A stretch of DNA of 64,000 nucleotides, taken from positions 248,001 to 312,000 of the forward strand of contig VTFK01000190.1 of NCBI GenBank assembly GCA_009617715.1. Direction: 5' to 3'. The stretch is from Plectrocnemia conspersa (taxonomy: Eukaryota > Arthropoda > Insecta > Trichoptera > Polycentropodidae). The position numbers and the translations under genes were made by a program. The notes beneath the pieces were generated by a model. It did not search any database. It was not told the origin of the DNA and saw only the letters and a program-made list of their open reading frames with translations. Of the stretch, positions 38,201 through 52,280 are shown in pieces; the first letter of the stretch is position 1; each line of letters starts with the position of its first letter.

Positions 38201-39323
38201 AGTTCAGCGTCGTCAACCGCGTCCGACCGTACTTAACGCACTGATCGGTCCCGACGTTAGCATCCCGTCAAACACTAATAACGTTAAACAACAGCAGGGG
38301 AAATACAATAGGAAGGTATGGAATAAGATGTTGAATATAGTAAAATTCAGATAGAAAATATAGATGCGAGATTCTCCGTGTGTCGAAAGGCTTGAGAAAA
38401 GTATTGAAAACTTCATATTTGCCAGATACATATTGAGAATCACCTTTCTAAATTTTAAGATACGTATTCGAGGGATTCGAAATTGCATGAGAATTAACAT
38501 TCTATTTAACACAATCTTAATATATAAACAAGATGATTATATATTTTTCGTCTGCTTTATTTATTTATTTTATGCTTTCTTTCAGTTTTATTTTATGTTA
38601 CATTGGATTATGTTGGTGGTTTTTGTATTTTATTTTTAATCACTGCTTTTTTTTGGTTTAGGTAAATGGTTATTGAATAAACAGAAAATATACTTTTGCA
38701 TGTTATTTATTTTCTTTTAACACATACAGGTAAATCTTATTTTATACTGGCTTATAAATATACAACATATATTATTGTCTGTAAAATATTGGGAATAATT
38801 TTAACGTTTGGATTTAATGGCTCATCTCGTAAAAAAACAACATATACAGTCAGAATTTATAAAGAAATTATATGTATAATATTTTGGAATGGATCGAGCA
38901 TAAAAGGAGTTTTGCCTGTGTGTATACAATAATATACAAACGTTAATTTGTTATTTTTTTCTGAAAAGACCATCTGGTGAGGTACCTTGGTTTCCAGCGC
39001 CGACGCGCCATCACCATCGAAAATCACATTCCTTGGATGCTGGACAGCAACTAAAGCCCGGAAAAGAAAACTCAAGAGAACCTATCAATAAACGGTTTGT
39101 TTATTATTTTTTTATAAAGTCGTAATGTATACTTACGTTTATATTATTTTATAGATTTCGTTGCATAGTGGCATATCCACCAAATTCAGAATACGAATTG
39201 GAGTTGCAAGTCGACGATGTAGTGCTTGTGCATAAGCAATGGGGTGAGGGATGGTATAAAGGAACTCACGAGCGAACCGGACACACGGGACTGGTGCCTG
39301 CGTCTTTTGTCGAGGCGTGTTAA
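32268..39323 (+). CDS. POSH: POSH, RING and four-SH3 scaffold E3 ligase
   Basis: Plenty-of-SH3s (SH3RF) is a cytoplasmic scaffold for Rac-JNK signalling and a RING E3 ubiquitin ligase. Exons: 32268-32381, 32474-34604, 34679-34821, 34903-35038, 35117-35160, 37005-37216, 37958-38315, 38982-39094, 39155-39323; about 1,139 residues, longer than the 840-890 of fly and human. RING ligands are C12, C15, C28, H30, C33, C36, C49 and C52. SH3-1 (about 133-190) has [17 protein letters not shown]3-2 (about 195-255) has [19 protein letters not shown] long Ser/Asn/Pro/Gln-rich linker follows, then SH3-3 (about 735-790, [18 protein letters not shown]). SH3-4 ends the protein ([20 protein letters not shown]). 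The acceptor at 38981 is chosen for frame; a nearer AG at 38968 would give an early stop. Other phases agree. Confidence 0.93.
35161..37004 (+). other. POSH intron, no gene seen
   Basis: About 1.8 kb of AT-rich intron. The open frame near 35484-35711 resembles no family; its start includes TGTCATTTCAGCGTTTTT, a weak echo of the repeat tails at 10.4-12.9 kb. Nothing else was seen. Confidence 0.45.
37217..37957 (+). other. POSH intron with small hairpin
   Basis: Contains a perfect 11-bp inverted repeat at 37478-37502 (AAATTGTCCGA, short loop, complement). The acceptor at 37957 is purine-rich upstream, but phase supports it. No gene inside. Confidence 0.5.
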
Positions 39324-39340
39324 TTACCGATCTATAAAAT

Positions 39341-39346
39341 AATAAA
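39341..39346 (+). terminator. POSH poly(A) signal, proximal
   Basis: AATAAA 18 bases after the stop. More AATAAA motifs occur downstream (for example near 40170), so a longer 3' UTR is possible. Confidence 0.45.
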
Positions 39347-39399
39347 AGAAATTATTTTTTTTAGATTTGGAATATTTTTGTGGGTGTGATTTTGCTGTA

Positions 39400-42300
39400 A
39401 GCGGTCTTTGTATTTTTATACGGTGCGAATTAAAGAAGGTGATGTGAAAATAGTGTCTCATACCTGTGTTGCTTTGTATTAAAGTGAACATAATGTATAT
39501 AAAGGACAAATATGTATTTAGTCTTGTAATTATTTTTTTTCTACACATTTTTTATTTATTCAATCTAAGAATGTATATACCTTTTTGTAATTTACAACTT
39601 TAATGACGATAATGACAGTCATTTGACCCTTGTTTTTAAGTTGAAATGACTGATTTTGTATTTTTATTTATTTATACAAATATGTGATTTATTGTACAAA
39701 ATATATTTTGTATAAATTTGAAATGTGATTCTGTGCTTTTTACGTGTTAATATAAGTTGTATGTAAACTCGATGAAAGTAGCAATAGGCTAGTAAAATTG
39801 TTGATTGATTTGTGACATATTTTTAAAATCTTATCAATTTTTCTACCTATACATTTTGTTATTATACAATTATTATTGTTTCGTTGAATTAATGATTTCA
39901 TTATGCATTTATCTACCTGTAATATATGATTTTACCATGGCATAGATGATTATTTGCGTTGGTTGTTCTTTGGAAGCCTTTATATGTATGTAATTGTGTT
40001 CATAATTAATTGTCATAGATAGCATAATTTTAGATAGACAATTAAAATATTGTTTGTCAGATATACTTCTGAAAATATATTTTAATATTGCCGCCATATA
40101 GAGATATTAGTGTTTACAACTGTATGATTAATTCTGTTCAACTTTCTGGTAGATTTATGTCTAATTGTTGATCAATAAATTGGTCTTACATATCTTCTAT
40201 TTATATTAGAGCGAATTTATATTATATCTTTGTTTTAAAAACATGTTATTCTTTTTGGATATATTTAAAAAAATATACATATACATTAATCGTCTTTATC
40301 TATTATATACTTTTTATTCTCAATGTCTTGAAAAATATGTCTTCCTTTTAATGTTATACTGTAACATCGTTTGTTTTAAATTAGCAGATCTTGCCCTTTA
40401 TCAAAAATAAACAATATGTGTTAGTTTAGCTAGTTGTTCAAATTAATATTATTTAATTGTAATCGTGAATAATCAATGGATGATCATTTATGTAAATAAA
40501 CATAGTCTTAAAACTAGCTAGGTATTAAAATTTGGAACCAATTGTGTCTAATTAGGCATATACAAATTAAATTTCGTGAATATTTTTTTAATTTTTTCGC
40601 TATACATCTACTTATCTATATATATAAATGTGTAATATTTATGAAAAATTGTAGATTGGTTTTGTAATGGATGTTGTAACTACATATAAACGTTTATTTA
40701 TACCTATACATATAAACATAAATACTCTGCATTTTTATATAATACATGCAAATAATTTATGTTGTCCAATTTTATTTAATAATATTTATTATTATATATT
40801 ATAATGTAAAATCAGTATTTAGTGATGTCATTAGGCAATTTTACAATTCAGGGTGTATTATTTAATTATTATATTATATACCTGAAACGCGATTATAAAT
40901 ATGTAATAAAAATATTCTTCATATCTTGTAAATTTATTAGTATCAGCGTGAATAATTAATTAATTAGGAATTGACTGATTTAATAGGACATTTTATTCGT
41001 ATTATGTATATTTTGCAGTATATAATTCATGTATCTAATATGTTTCTTTTTCCTATCAGATCAAACAATAAAATAGTCTCTTAGCGAATAAAACGTGTTT
41101 AGGTACTCGAGTCATTATTTGATAATTATTTAATGTTATAGTTATCGTCGAACATGTATATTTTCAATTCTATGTGTGGATTCGTTCGAAAATGTACACC
41201 GAATAATGCATGACAAAAATATATATATATATTTATGAACATATTTTATAGTACATATATATGTGATTGTAATGATTTCGTCCTTTGTCGACCGACGTCA
41301 GTAACTTTTTACTCCACTCCGATCCGCTCGTAGGTTGTGAGTTGTCGAATCTGCCGCCATTGTATTGCGAATACACTTTGTAGTCAATTGTCAACAAATA
41401 GCGATCTGTTCAAAAAACGGCAATTATTTAATTAACAAAGCATTCGTAACTCATTACTGATATTGTATGGATGTTTATATGAATAAATTATTCCATTTAA
41501 TTATATTACGCGGTTTCAATTCTCTTTTCCTTTGCATTGCCTTCCTTTTTCCACTGTAGTGCAGATTCTTTATATTTTAGTGGGCTTCTGTAATTGATTT
41601 ATAATATATAGCTCAACGATTTTATTTAATTGAAAAAACCGTCAATCCATGGCTTACATTGATATGTACATATCCTATTATGGAACGGTTTTTAATTTTA
41701 TCAATAGTAAAACAGGGAGAACTTGATATGTAATAAAATATAATATGTTTAATCATTCAGTGAAAGTAGTAGACCACATATGGTTAATTAAAACTGAGGT
41801 TAGAAAAGATCTTATCTAAATCTCTTTTAGTGCGGTAGGTGTTATTAATATTTAGGTTAATGTTTAGTGTTAGATTTAACTAATAAGAAAGTTTTACTGT
41901 TTTTATATATAGTTATTTTATTTATCTACCATACTTTTATTTGTATTTTGATTGGGACTGTCCTGATTTTGAAGTGCAGATCAATTAATTTCAATATTGT
42001 TATATATTTGTGCATTGTTATACTAACATGGTTATTTTTAGATATCTGATTGCTATACATATCTTTGGATATGTAAAAAGTTTCGTTTAAAATGCAGTTG
42101 TATAGGGATGGAATAGCTTAGGTCTTAAATCAATTCTGTAAAATATATAATCGTTAAAATGTAATAATATTAGGCAGTTATTAAAAAATATATATGTAAC
42201 TGCACTGCATAATATAAGATTATATTTTTTGTGATAGTTTTAGGGTAATAAATTTTCACTTTGGTTGGCACGCGCTGCACCACCAATACCATTCATTTTA

Positions 42301-45300
42301 AAAGAAGGTTTGGTGTAGGAATAATGTAATTTACAATGCTCCTCCTATTATGTATATGATTCTACCTATTAGTAATTATTATCAGAGGAGAAATAATATA
42401 TTTTTTATTTTTTTTATCATCCTTGCACCTTCAGTCTATATCTCTCCCTATTGCCAAATTGCAGGCGACCAATCATGTGGCACCCACTCGTATTTGCAAA
42501 ATATTTTATGACAATGTAGCTATCTTATACCCATATTCAATGTTTTGACAGGTGTTAGCTATAATTATTGCATTCAGTTATTATTGTTGGTGGTTGAACG
42601 TCGCCCCGACTTTTTCATCAGCTGTTAAAGTCGAAATTTGGGAAATCATCTTTTACTGTTTCAAATATCAATAGCATCCATCACATTATGTTTTTGTTGC
42701 AATAGCTTTTATCAAACTAAAAAATTAAGCAATGTCTAATACACCATATTTTTCGTCCATTTTTAGTAAACATAAAGATGTCAATCTTCTGGTTAAAGTT
42801 AAAAACATGTCATTTGTAGGTTTCAAAAAAATATAATTCGTAACTTCTACGAAGAATATTTTAAGTAAATAATTAGTTTTAAAGGAAAATAAACTAAGAC
42901 GCCCAAGTAAAATTGTAATGGCATTTGTTGTTTGTGTATAACAATAAGAAATTTAATTTTAAAGTGGCATTCCATTTGTCATTATAACATAATAAGGTCA
43001 AACTGGAGTGTAGGTGTTTTAACCCTATAATACAACCCCACACTTTTGGCAATGTGCTAATGGGGTCACAGGTCAAACCTAAATATATACACAGAATTTA
43101 TTTTGCTTTCAAACTGAATGCTATTTATTTTGCCAGCTATTTGGCAAGACATTTAACTAAACTCGGGGGTGTAACTATTTCTCACCCGCCTACGTTTGTT
43201 GCACCGAGTGAAAATTACCAAGAAGTATATCCATTAAAGCCTTCTAACATCAGGTGAATACGTAATTTCACCCTGTATAATCGAATTGCCGAGGGATGGA
43301 TTATGACATCGACGAGGCGAGTGCACATTCGCAGAATGTTCAATTTGAATTAATGCATTTCATGAGCGTTTCTGCTTAGTGTCATTGCAAAAATGTATAG
43401 TTAACAATCGTGAACTATATTAATGATTCAATCTGGAATCCATGCAGCATTTTCTACATAAAAATAGGAAATTTTGTTAAAAAAATTGTTTTTCCATTTT
43501 AGTATACAAATATACTACTGCATCATTTATAAACAATTATTACTATAATTTAGATTTTTGATAATTTTTAATCCTTTCTTATTACAAAGCCACTTGCTTA
43601 TAAAAAGGTGAACATAATAAATATTAAAAATATATTTATAAAATATTTTTTTGAATCCTGCTGAACTGTTTGAATTTAGTTTTAATCACATCTGTAATAC
43701 TTTATATGTATATGTGAATCGATGGTTCAATATTTAACATTTTAATAATAATGCTGCATTGCCTTGTATGTTGTGTCGGGATCATCCATCATTGTTGCGT
43801 TACTATTAGTTTATCAAGGTTCGTTAAAATAGTCATAAAAACTAACTATTTTTTAATTGCGTTACAACAGGATAAACACAATCAATACATACAAGTAAGT
43901 AGTGAATCAGGTAGTTTTAAAATAGTGCGCACACAAGTTAATCAATATAAATTAATTACTTTTAATGGCTTTATAATTTTGTATACTTTATTAGAGGTTC
44001 ATATTTTCATATTAAATATATAAATTTCACATTTAACAGAATTATATTATATAACATGAAACTTAAGGCATTACAAGTTCCGGATCGTTCCAGCTCAAAA
44101 AATTCCGGAACACCGACCTGGAACATTTCGTCCCCTTTATATCACTGAACTAAAAAAATATCTGTCGAAATAATTAATGTTGTCGTTTTTACTTGTAAAA
44201 TATTGTATCGTATTTAATCTATATACGCATGTTAACCGTCTATCTAATCGGTGTCTGGATTATATCAATTTCATATCTTTATAATATAACATTACATTAT
44301 GTATCGTCGCAAAAATTGGCTCAATAATATACAGCGACATTTTTTATGTGAAACATCTTTACATGGTCACGAAAGTAATAGCTTCGTTATAACGCTTATT
44401 CAATTTTATTTTATGTAGAATCTTTGATGCGATAGGAGTGATCTTTTTTCGATGACGTCATTCTGCCACAATATTACTGTATATTTTGTTTATAGATTTT
44501 GGATTTTCCACAACGACAAAGTTTCTATGAAAGTCTTTGTTTTATCGCACACAGGTTTGCATGCTTCATTAAATACGAATGTATTGGAAAACACTAATTT
44601 ATGTTTTGAATTATAAAAAAAAAAACCACTTATCATAAATGAAATAAATTTGATTACGTACAATAACATTTATGAATGTGATATGATATAGCAATATTAA
44701 TTCGCTTTCTATCTTAGCATTAATCAAAATAATTAGAAATTGCTAGCTTTGTCTTGAACCGGGTGTCAGGATGTTTATTTTAATGTAATACCAAGTTAAG
44801 TATTTGTTGTAAATGATTTTGTGCAACAATTTTTGAGTCATTCCACGTACAGTTTGTATAAGTATTGTTATATATTCCAGACGTTGTAGTTAAATCAGTT
44901 TTGATATTAAGAGAGAAGCGGCTGCTTTCTAGGGCTTCTCCATCTCGATGGTCAGCGCTGCTCCATTTAGTTTCAAGTTCGAATAAGCTTTTGTGTGTTA
45001 AATTTGGGAAGCTTAGGTGAAAGTTATTGATGAAGTGTTGTCGGAAGAAAGTTCTTAATGGAAGTGTAATTATACGAGCTTTTATACACGTCTACTTAGT
45101 CTACTTGGATGAGGTTTCGTGCTCACCCACTTTTTACCACGATGACCAAGGGTTGAATTTGTTATAATCCAGTTTGTATTTTACTGAAACTTTTTGTGTA
45201 AAAAACAAACGTCAAAGTTTGAATAGCTTCACTTGCTGTTTTTATCAATGTAATAGCACTCGCATTTATACATGTACCATTAACGAATACTTTTATAACC

Positions 45301-47990
45301 AAAACAATGAATTTCGGCGGGTTCTAAAGACTGATGGAATTGTTTTATGGCGCTTTTAACGCGTAAGTTATGTTCTCACGGTCAAAATTAAAGCTTTGTA
45401 CCTTTGATGGATCCTATACATTATTGTTTAATTTTAAATGTCTAAATTTTACTATAAATGTTGGATTTTATAAAAAATGTAACTATTTGAACTAAAAATA
45501 TAATGGAATCATTAAAAACAATGAGATCCACAACTAACCTTTTCTTCCTTATATTTGAAAAGAAACTAGGTTTTAGCGACCCGGCTAAAAGTAACGTTCA
45601 ATATACGTATCTAATTGACAAAAGCAAATAATGCAAACACTGAATCTATTGTGAACGGTACAAATAAAGACAAAATGTGCGGACTTTCAAATTGTATTGA
45701 CCGTTACAATTTTTTTTGCAGGTACTTAATCTATGTATGTATTTATTGTTACAGGATTTATGCTATCCAGAACAAAAGCATTTATAAATACTATATTAAT
45801 GCTATCCAGAAAAAAAGCAAAAAAAAAGATTGCCCCTGAACTCGCATCCAGTAAAGCCTACGTCAAATCAAACTTCAATTCAGCCTACTGCGACGACAAC
45901 TTCAAAGTTTAGATAAAAGCAGCTGCTTTTACTTCGATCATCGGATCTGGTCCAGGCAAGTAGACATCTTGAATCTCTAAGCGTTAGATTTAACGACGCA
46001 GCACGTATTAATATCATAATATCTGTTTTTGCATAAATTTTAACGACCGCATTTAAACTACTGTAACTTTAAAATAATTTATAAGCCTTTGTAATTTAAA
46101 CTTAAAAATATTGTACATTAACTCTAATGTTATTTGATTTCTACAAAAAACTGCTTTTAAGCATTCATTGTTACTACTGTGTTTATCAGGGAACTAAATA
46201 TAAGATAAACAGAAATTTGTATAGCCATACCAATTATGTAAAAAAAATTTGCCAGTTTTTTATATTCAATTTCAGCATATTAACTTTAGAAACACACTGT
46301 ATATATTATATAATATACATATATGGATCACTCCGATCTGGAATTATATAGCGTGTATTTTAACGTATCGCTTAATGATTCCCAATGTTGATAGATTGCT
46401 TTATCTTAATTTTTTTGCACTTAGTAACAATTTGGAAATTTGGTGGAAAATCCGCTGATTATATTACTCATAATAATCGGTCAAGTATGTATTAGCTATA
46501 CACAGGTGTAAAATGTTGTGGGCATCGAATTATTGATGTAATTTTGTTATCAAAAAACTTACGTGAATTTACTATGTAGTTCAATCAATTAAATTTAAAG
46601 GCATATTATGTATTTTAATCGTAATATGATAATGAATTTAAGTGGTTTACACATGCATAACTAAACCTTAGGGTTGGTGTATCTATGCTGATAGGGGATT
46701 TGAATTCAATAAAATTGTGAAATAGAACGAGGTTGACTGTGAAGTCATTATACACACGTATTATTAAAACAATGTTCCCGAAGGGTACATATTCATGCAC
46801 AACGTTGCGGCGACTAGAGCCTGTCACACGGATTCTATTATATAAAATATTTGTAAATCTATAATTTTATATTATATCAAATAATATATGTCCAATGGTC
46901 CCAAAACGTCTAGCCTTGCGATGATGCGGTTGCCGCAAATAATCATGCAACGTTTTGTTTGTTGATATTTTTTCTTTTGAAGTTTTTTCCCAGTAACTAC
47001 CGTTTCTTGGAAAGATTGGCAACGTTTGCTTTTTTCATAGAAATAAATGAGCTTTCAAGGATTTATACACTGTACAAGATTTACTTTTTTAAGATGACTC
47101 AAAAGTTGATTAATTCAGTGGATTTTTACAGAAGTAGATTAGGTTAGTGTATTGTTAGAACACGTGGAAACGATATTTATAAAGTTATATGAAATTGAGA
47201 TAGTATATGTAGAGCAGTAGTAATATTTTATATTATTTCAAGGAATTGATCTACACAATTTGGAAGAAAAATTGAATGTCAAAGTTTTATTGAAATCTTG
47301 CAATATTTTTACATTATCTTTCGTTCACAATCTGTGTCACATCAATATTCAGATAGCTCTACCTATACTTAATATGTAGATATGTATATACATATATTAT
47401 TTATTATATACATTTTTTTATCTCGATCACGTTCAAGAAAAGTGGTTCGCAAAAACTGATTTTGATATACTTGTCTCAAATATTATTTTTGTATATCATT
47501 ATCGATATCGTTTGTTCTTGAATATAATCAGATATTCCGGTTTAGGCTAGTGTATACTAAAAAATAAAATCCTGTATATTATTAAATTAATTAATCAATA
47601 AAAATATATAATTGGGCATTGTAATTTTTTACTGCCAAGCATAACAGTCAAAGTTTATGTGATACCGAATCATTACGCTTTTTAAATTGATTTGCTTCCG
47701 ACAGTATCACTTTCTCTGAAACGAGCGGCGACCTCTTGATATTTGACACGTGGTTTACGCACGTGAATATCGAATGAACACAACCGTGAAAGCTATAAAA
47801 TAATATTGAGAAATTTTATCGTGACGTATTATTTGCTCATATCATTTTCTTCTTTGTTTGTAATAACCACTAAACATATTTTAAAACAATAAATAAAATT
47901 CAGTCGGTTGGTACTAACAAAACTTTCCTTGAGGTAGGCTGTATATTTAGTAATTAGCTTATTAAAAATAAAATATATTTTTAGTTAAAA
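39400..47990. other. AT-rich intergenic region, no gene seen
   Basis: About 8.6 kb with only short, Ile/Tyr/Phe-rich chance frames. It holds a TA microsatellite near 41218-41232 and an inverted copy of the dispersed repeat at 45895-45990. A short direct repeat containing ATGCTATCCAGAA lies near 45760-45815. The start may include distal POSH 3' UTR. Regulatory DNA cannot be excluded. Confidence 0.5.
45895..45990 (-). repeat. Dispersed repeat family, copy 2 (inverted)
   Basis: The minus strand matches 19986-20072: CTTAGAGATTCAA, TGCCTGGACCAGAT, CGAAGTAAAAGCAGCTGCTT and GAAGTTGTC, in the same order. This is the best evidence that the family is dispersed rather than local. Confidence 0.6.
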
Positions 47991-48020
47991 AAATCAAAAA
48001 AGACAAGTATCGGTTTTTCC

Positions 48021-49165
48021 GAGCAGTGGTGGAGAAGCTGGCGGAGGGATGATTTCCAGTGGATGGTCCTCAGAGGTCATGTTGTTGTGGCAGCGACGGT
48101 GTAGTGGAGGTTCAATCCTCTCTGCTGTGACGATCGTATGGTGGAGTCCTTTTCTAGCCTTGACTGTCTATGACCATATCAAGGGGTGGCGAAGCTCGCT
48201 GACAAATCACAATCATACAGCGACCATCCAGCCAATTGTTGCTCTTGTTTCTTCGACCAACGAAATATGTCCATGCTTCTGGCAGGACATCCGAGGTCAA
48301 ATGGTGTAACGGTGTAATGGTGTAAGTTGTCGTCCAATATGTTGTTTTCCATGCCCGTTTCGCAACAAAGAAATATTATTTCAATGCATCGGAGAGTAAT
48401 TACGTGATATTTATGTGAAACCCTTTTTTTTTCCTGGAATAACGAGGGCTTTTGTGTGGTTCATTTACACTCTATTGTCAAGTTCATTCATTTAAGGTTT
48501 GGTAACCCTAAGGGGTGTAACTTCGCAGCCAGGTGGAAACTGGTAATAATTTATTGGTTAATATTTCATATTGCGAGTTACTATTATGGGCGAGACTGTT
48601 ATTCTCCGAGCGGTGGTAAAGAAGCCGGCGGAGGGACGATGTCAGTGGAAGATTTCCAGAGTTCTGGTTGGTGTGGCAGCAATAGTATTGCGGAGGTTGA
48701 TCCCGCTCTGCTGCGGTGCTCATATGGTGGAATCTCTCTCAGGATGTGAGCGTCCATGACCGTATGTTATCCGCGGGCGAACAGTATCTTCGCTTCTCTG
48801 CCGCTGGGGTCGCGTCTGCAGGCGGGGCGAATCCGCCATGTTTCCATTGGAGACTAGCCTTAAATATTAAGGGTTGCAAAATTTGCTGAGGAATCACAAT
48901 CATGCAGCGATCATCCAGCCAATTGTTGTACTCGCTTCTTAGAACAACGAAATATGTATACGTCATTAGAAAGTGACATTTACTTGATGAACAACTCCAA
49001 TTGTACAACGGGAATATTGTAGCCTTACGGTGCTTTTAATCTTCCAGTGATATATTGTTTCCCATGACCGTTTCGTAACAAAAAATATTCATTCAATGCA
49101 CAGGAGAATCATTGCGTGTTATTTATGTGAAACGAGGGCTTTTGTGTGGTCCCATCCTTTACCTA
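48021..49165 (+). repeat. Two diverged direct copies of a 460-560 bp unit
   Basis: Copy 1 spans about 48021-48475 and copy 2 about 48608-49165. Shared landmarks in the same order are GAGCRGTGGT, GCGGAGGGAYGAT, TGTGGCAGC, CGTATGGTGGA or CATATGGTGGA, AATCACAATCAT, CATCCAGCCAATTGTTG, AACGAAATATGT, ATTTATGTGAAAC and GAGGGCTTTTGTGTGGT. Copy 2 carries an extra GC-rich stretch near 48770-48850. Frames are broken differently in the two copies, so the unit is probably not protein coding. I do not recognise it; a tandem repeat family or duplicated noncoding element are options. Confidence 0.75.
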
Positions 49166-49169
49166 TATT

Positions 49170-52100
49170 GTATTGTTTCTTTGTATTAATAAATCTTTGT
49201 AATATTTATACGTTGTTTCGTTACATGAAAAAAATATAGATATGTTAGATGTTTTATATTATAAATACGGGTTTATATAATAATTGTATTTAAATTTTTA
49301 CGACACACAACCCCTTGTCTATAATTTTATATGCAGGGAATTCAGATAATGAAATCAACAAATAAACTTTGATTACAGCAAGTAATTTCACTGAGTGCTT
49401 TGCTCTTTTGTAAGTTCTTTGTCTTTAAAAAATCATTAATCATTCAGGACTTGGACGTGACATCGAGAATATGTTCAGACTTACATCATTCGTTAGAATA
49501 TTGTAAACAGTCAGAAATACGACGCATTATATTGGCAACAACAGCTACATTTATTTGCAAATCCACTTTCACATAAGGTGAAAATGAATTCGTATATATT
49601 TTATTACGATGACCGTGTTTTTTGCCCTCTACCTAAATTGAACTTTAAGCAAAATTATTGTAGCGTCAGAAAAATTAATTGAGGCGATGGCCTCGTTTGA
49701 TAAATCAAAATATCGACTAAAATTTAACACATATTTATCCCATGGGACTTTTTCTCGCAAATAATGACTCATGAGATGACAGACGCACGTCGTTGATAAT
49801 GTCACAGCTCGGTTCGTTTTAGACGTTGGTCTCATTTCAGAAGCACCGATGAATGTTTCGAATCCCCCCGGTCGATTAAGCGACAAAGAGTCGCGTTACC
49901 AGGAAGTCCCCGATTTTCACAGACTCCTCAGAAGCTAATAAGCTGTATGGGGACATCGGTTTTCCCGGAATTTCGGGAACGCTGCCAGCTATCTGTTTCT
50001 GGCATGCGGCCCACTATGTCGACTACGACGCGGTAAATAATAAATTAAATCAATTTTAATTGCCCCCTTTTAAGTAGTTAATTGTGATTTTACTGTAGTT
50101 TGTATGATATACAATATGTTTACACGAGTGACAGCACCGGATTAATTAATTATACGAGAAAAATCCCGAGTGACTGAAATGTCGCGGATTTCGAGTGAAA
50201 ATATGAAAGCATCTATTCCAATGCACTTGTTTATGTGTTATTAAAAACAATTTTCAAATTTATTTTTCTGTATATGAAATCATAGTAAACATCAGAGGCG
50301 AATTCCTCAAGGACAGGAAAGCTGGGGCTCGAAAAAAATGAGGTAAAAGGAAGAGTCACCAATTTCTCGTTAAGCTGATTAAAAAGATCGTTTCAGCGTT
50401 TTTTTTTTTATTTTAGGTGAAATTTTTAACTGATTGATCAACAAAATAAATAAATACTATTTTAAGGTGGAAAAGTATAACACCATGCTTTTAAGTTTGG
50501 CGATGATCTAAATTTATATTTTGTATATATTTTGTTCGCTAATAATTACAAAAGCTAACTAGTGATATATTATTTAAGGTTGCTATGTATACATTGGTGT
50601 CGTGATCTAATTTATTTATTTATTTCAAATTTGACCATTATGACGTTAAACTGGTTGATTTAACGACCGTCATGGTCATTATGCCCTGAAAGAGCGACTT
50701 AACAACCGTGTGTAATTTTATTATTTAAGGCGTTCTAAACTACTAATTGATGATTGAGGAAAACGTGTGAATTTTTTATAATATTGGATTCTGTATGACA
50801 AATAGGAAAAAATAACTTTCGTTCATAGTGCAGATATACGAACAGAATATTTATTGTTTTTTTTTCTATTTACCATCATAATATTTTTATCTACGTGTTA
50901 ATAGAATAATTCGATGCTTAGTTCATTACCCATTATTATCGCAATTAGCAATTTACTGTCAGGTTCCTTTATCTAAAACTTCTTTAAATTACTGCAAGTA
51001 ATACAATTAAAGCAAGGGCGAATTATAATCAAGCTTTTTTATACTTTTTAACCATGAAGGTTTTGACAAGAGGGTCTTAAAACCCTAAGTTTATTAAATC
51101 GTAATGACACTTGATTAATTTATTATGAAAAAAAGGAAAGTCAATACATTGATATGAATTTATATTCCATTCCGCACGCCCTTATCTCTCATTCACTCTT
51201 GTCACTTAACACGCGAGCAAGCGAAAGGGAATGTATCTCACCGTACGCGCCTGGTATTGTCACTTGAAAAATATATTTTTAATATCATTAGTACCGAAGA
51301 AAAGGAGTTCAAGGAGCAAAAAACTTTATTAACAATAAAAATTAGTTGGGATTTTTAAATCTGTAATTCTTTCGCCCTTATTTTAAATTTTAAAATACAG
51401 GCGCCCTTATTTTAGTTTACAGAGCCCCCTGGGAATTGCTCCTCAGATGATCGAATGTATCTCGTGATCTTTACAAACAATTTGCTTCCATGCGAAAAAC
51501 AGGCCACGTGTTTGACATGCCTGACCTAAACTAACAAACCGTGATAAGCCGCCAAGTCGTGAAAGTGAAGATAACCGAGTGTTTATATCAAACAACCGTG
51601 TATTTTTAACTGCGAATCGAATAACCGTGACATATTTTCGACACTATCAAACAACCTGGTAATGTAGATTTTTATTTCAGCGCCAGTGCCATTGCAGCAT
51701 TTCATTTCATTGTTTTGCTCGTTAGCTATAGATTTAGACCAATGTCTAAGTTCTATTTAAAAAAGTAAGGACGAGTGCATTGAAATCGAAGTAGTGCGTT
51801 GAACCGCTTGGAATCGCAACTTCTATTCCTCGTTTTGTGATTCAGCAGATATTTTGGCTTCGTGGGATGGTTTACTCGGAACAAATCTACTAAGATGATG
51901 ATAAGCGCGCAATGATGCGCGCATTTGTTATTTACGGGTGTCTGACCCGTAACGATACTTAAACTATAAACGTAAACACGTAAACAAAAATATTTATTTT
52001 ACAGAGATTTGTGCCATGTCAAACTAATATATTATTGCATTGGATTCTATTTACTTATTTTAATGTAATATTAAAAAAAAATTATCGTGTCTCAGAATAA

Positions 52101-52200
52101 GTTATTAATATATAATTTTAATACCGATTGATCATCGCAGATTAGGTTTGTCTACATTTTACTAATCTCACAGAAGAATAGTCAATCAAGTAATGTCTTG
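49170..52200. other. Intergenic region, no gene seen
   Basis: AT-rich apart from a GC-richer patch at 49850-50030 that has no long open frame of recognisable type. Loosely matching ends at 50293 and 51446 hint at an old transposon but lack a target duplication. No RNA gene was seen. Confidence 0.45.
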
Positions 52201-52208
52201 CGTATATT

Positions 52209-52246
52209 GATTATTGTAATAATAGCTTACATTTATTACAATAATC
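52209..52246. repeat. Perfect 14-bp hairpin
   Basis: Arms 52209-52222 and 52233-52246 (GATTATTGTAATAA and its complement) flank a 10-base loop. It lies 35 bases left of the larger hairpin at 52281. Confidence 0.85.
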
Positions 52247-52280
52247 ATATCAGGCTTGAATCAGACCAGCATATCAGGCC

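Noticed and set aside
50293..51446. Possible hAT-like element: left end CAGAGGCGAATTCC, right end complementing to CTGAGGAGCAATTCC.
   Set aside because: The ends match only loosely, no 8-bp target duplication is visible and no transposase relic lies between them.
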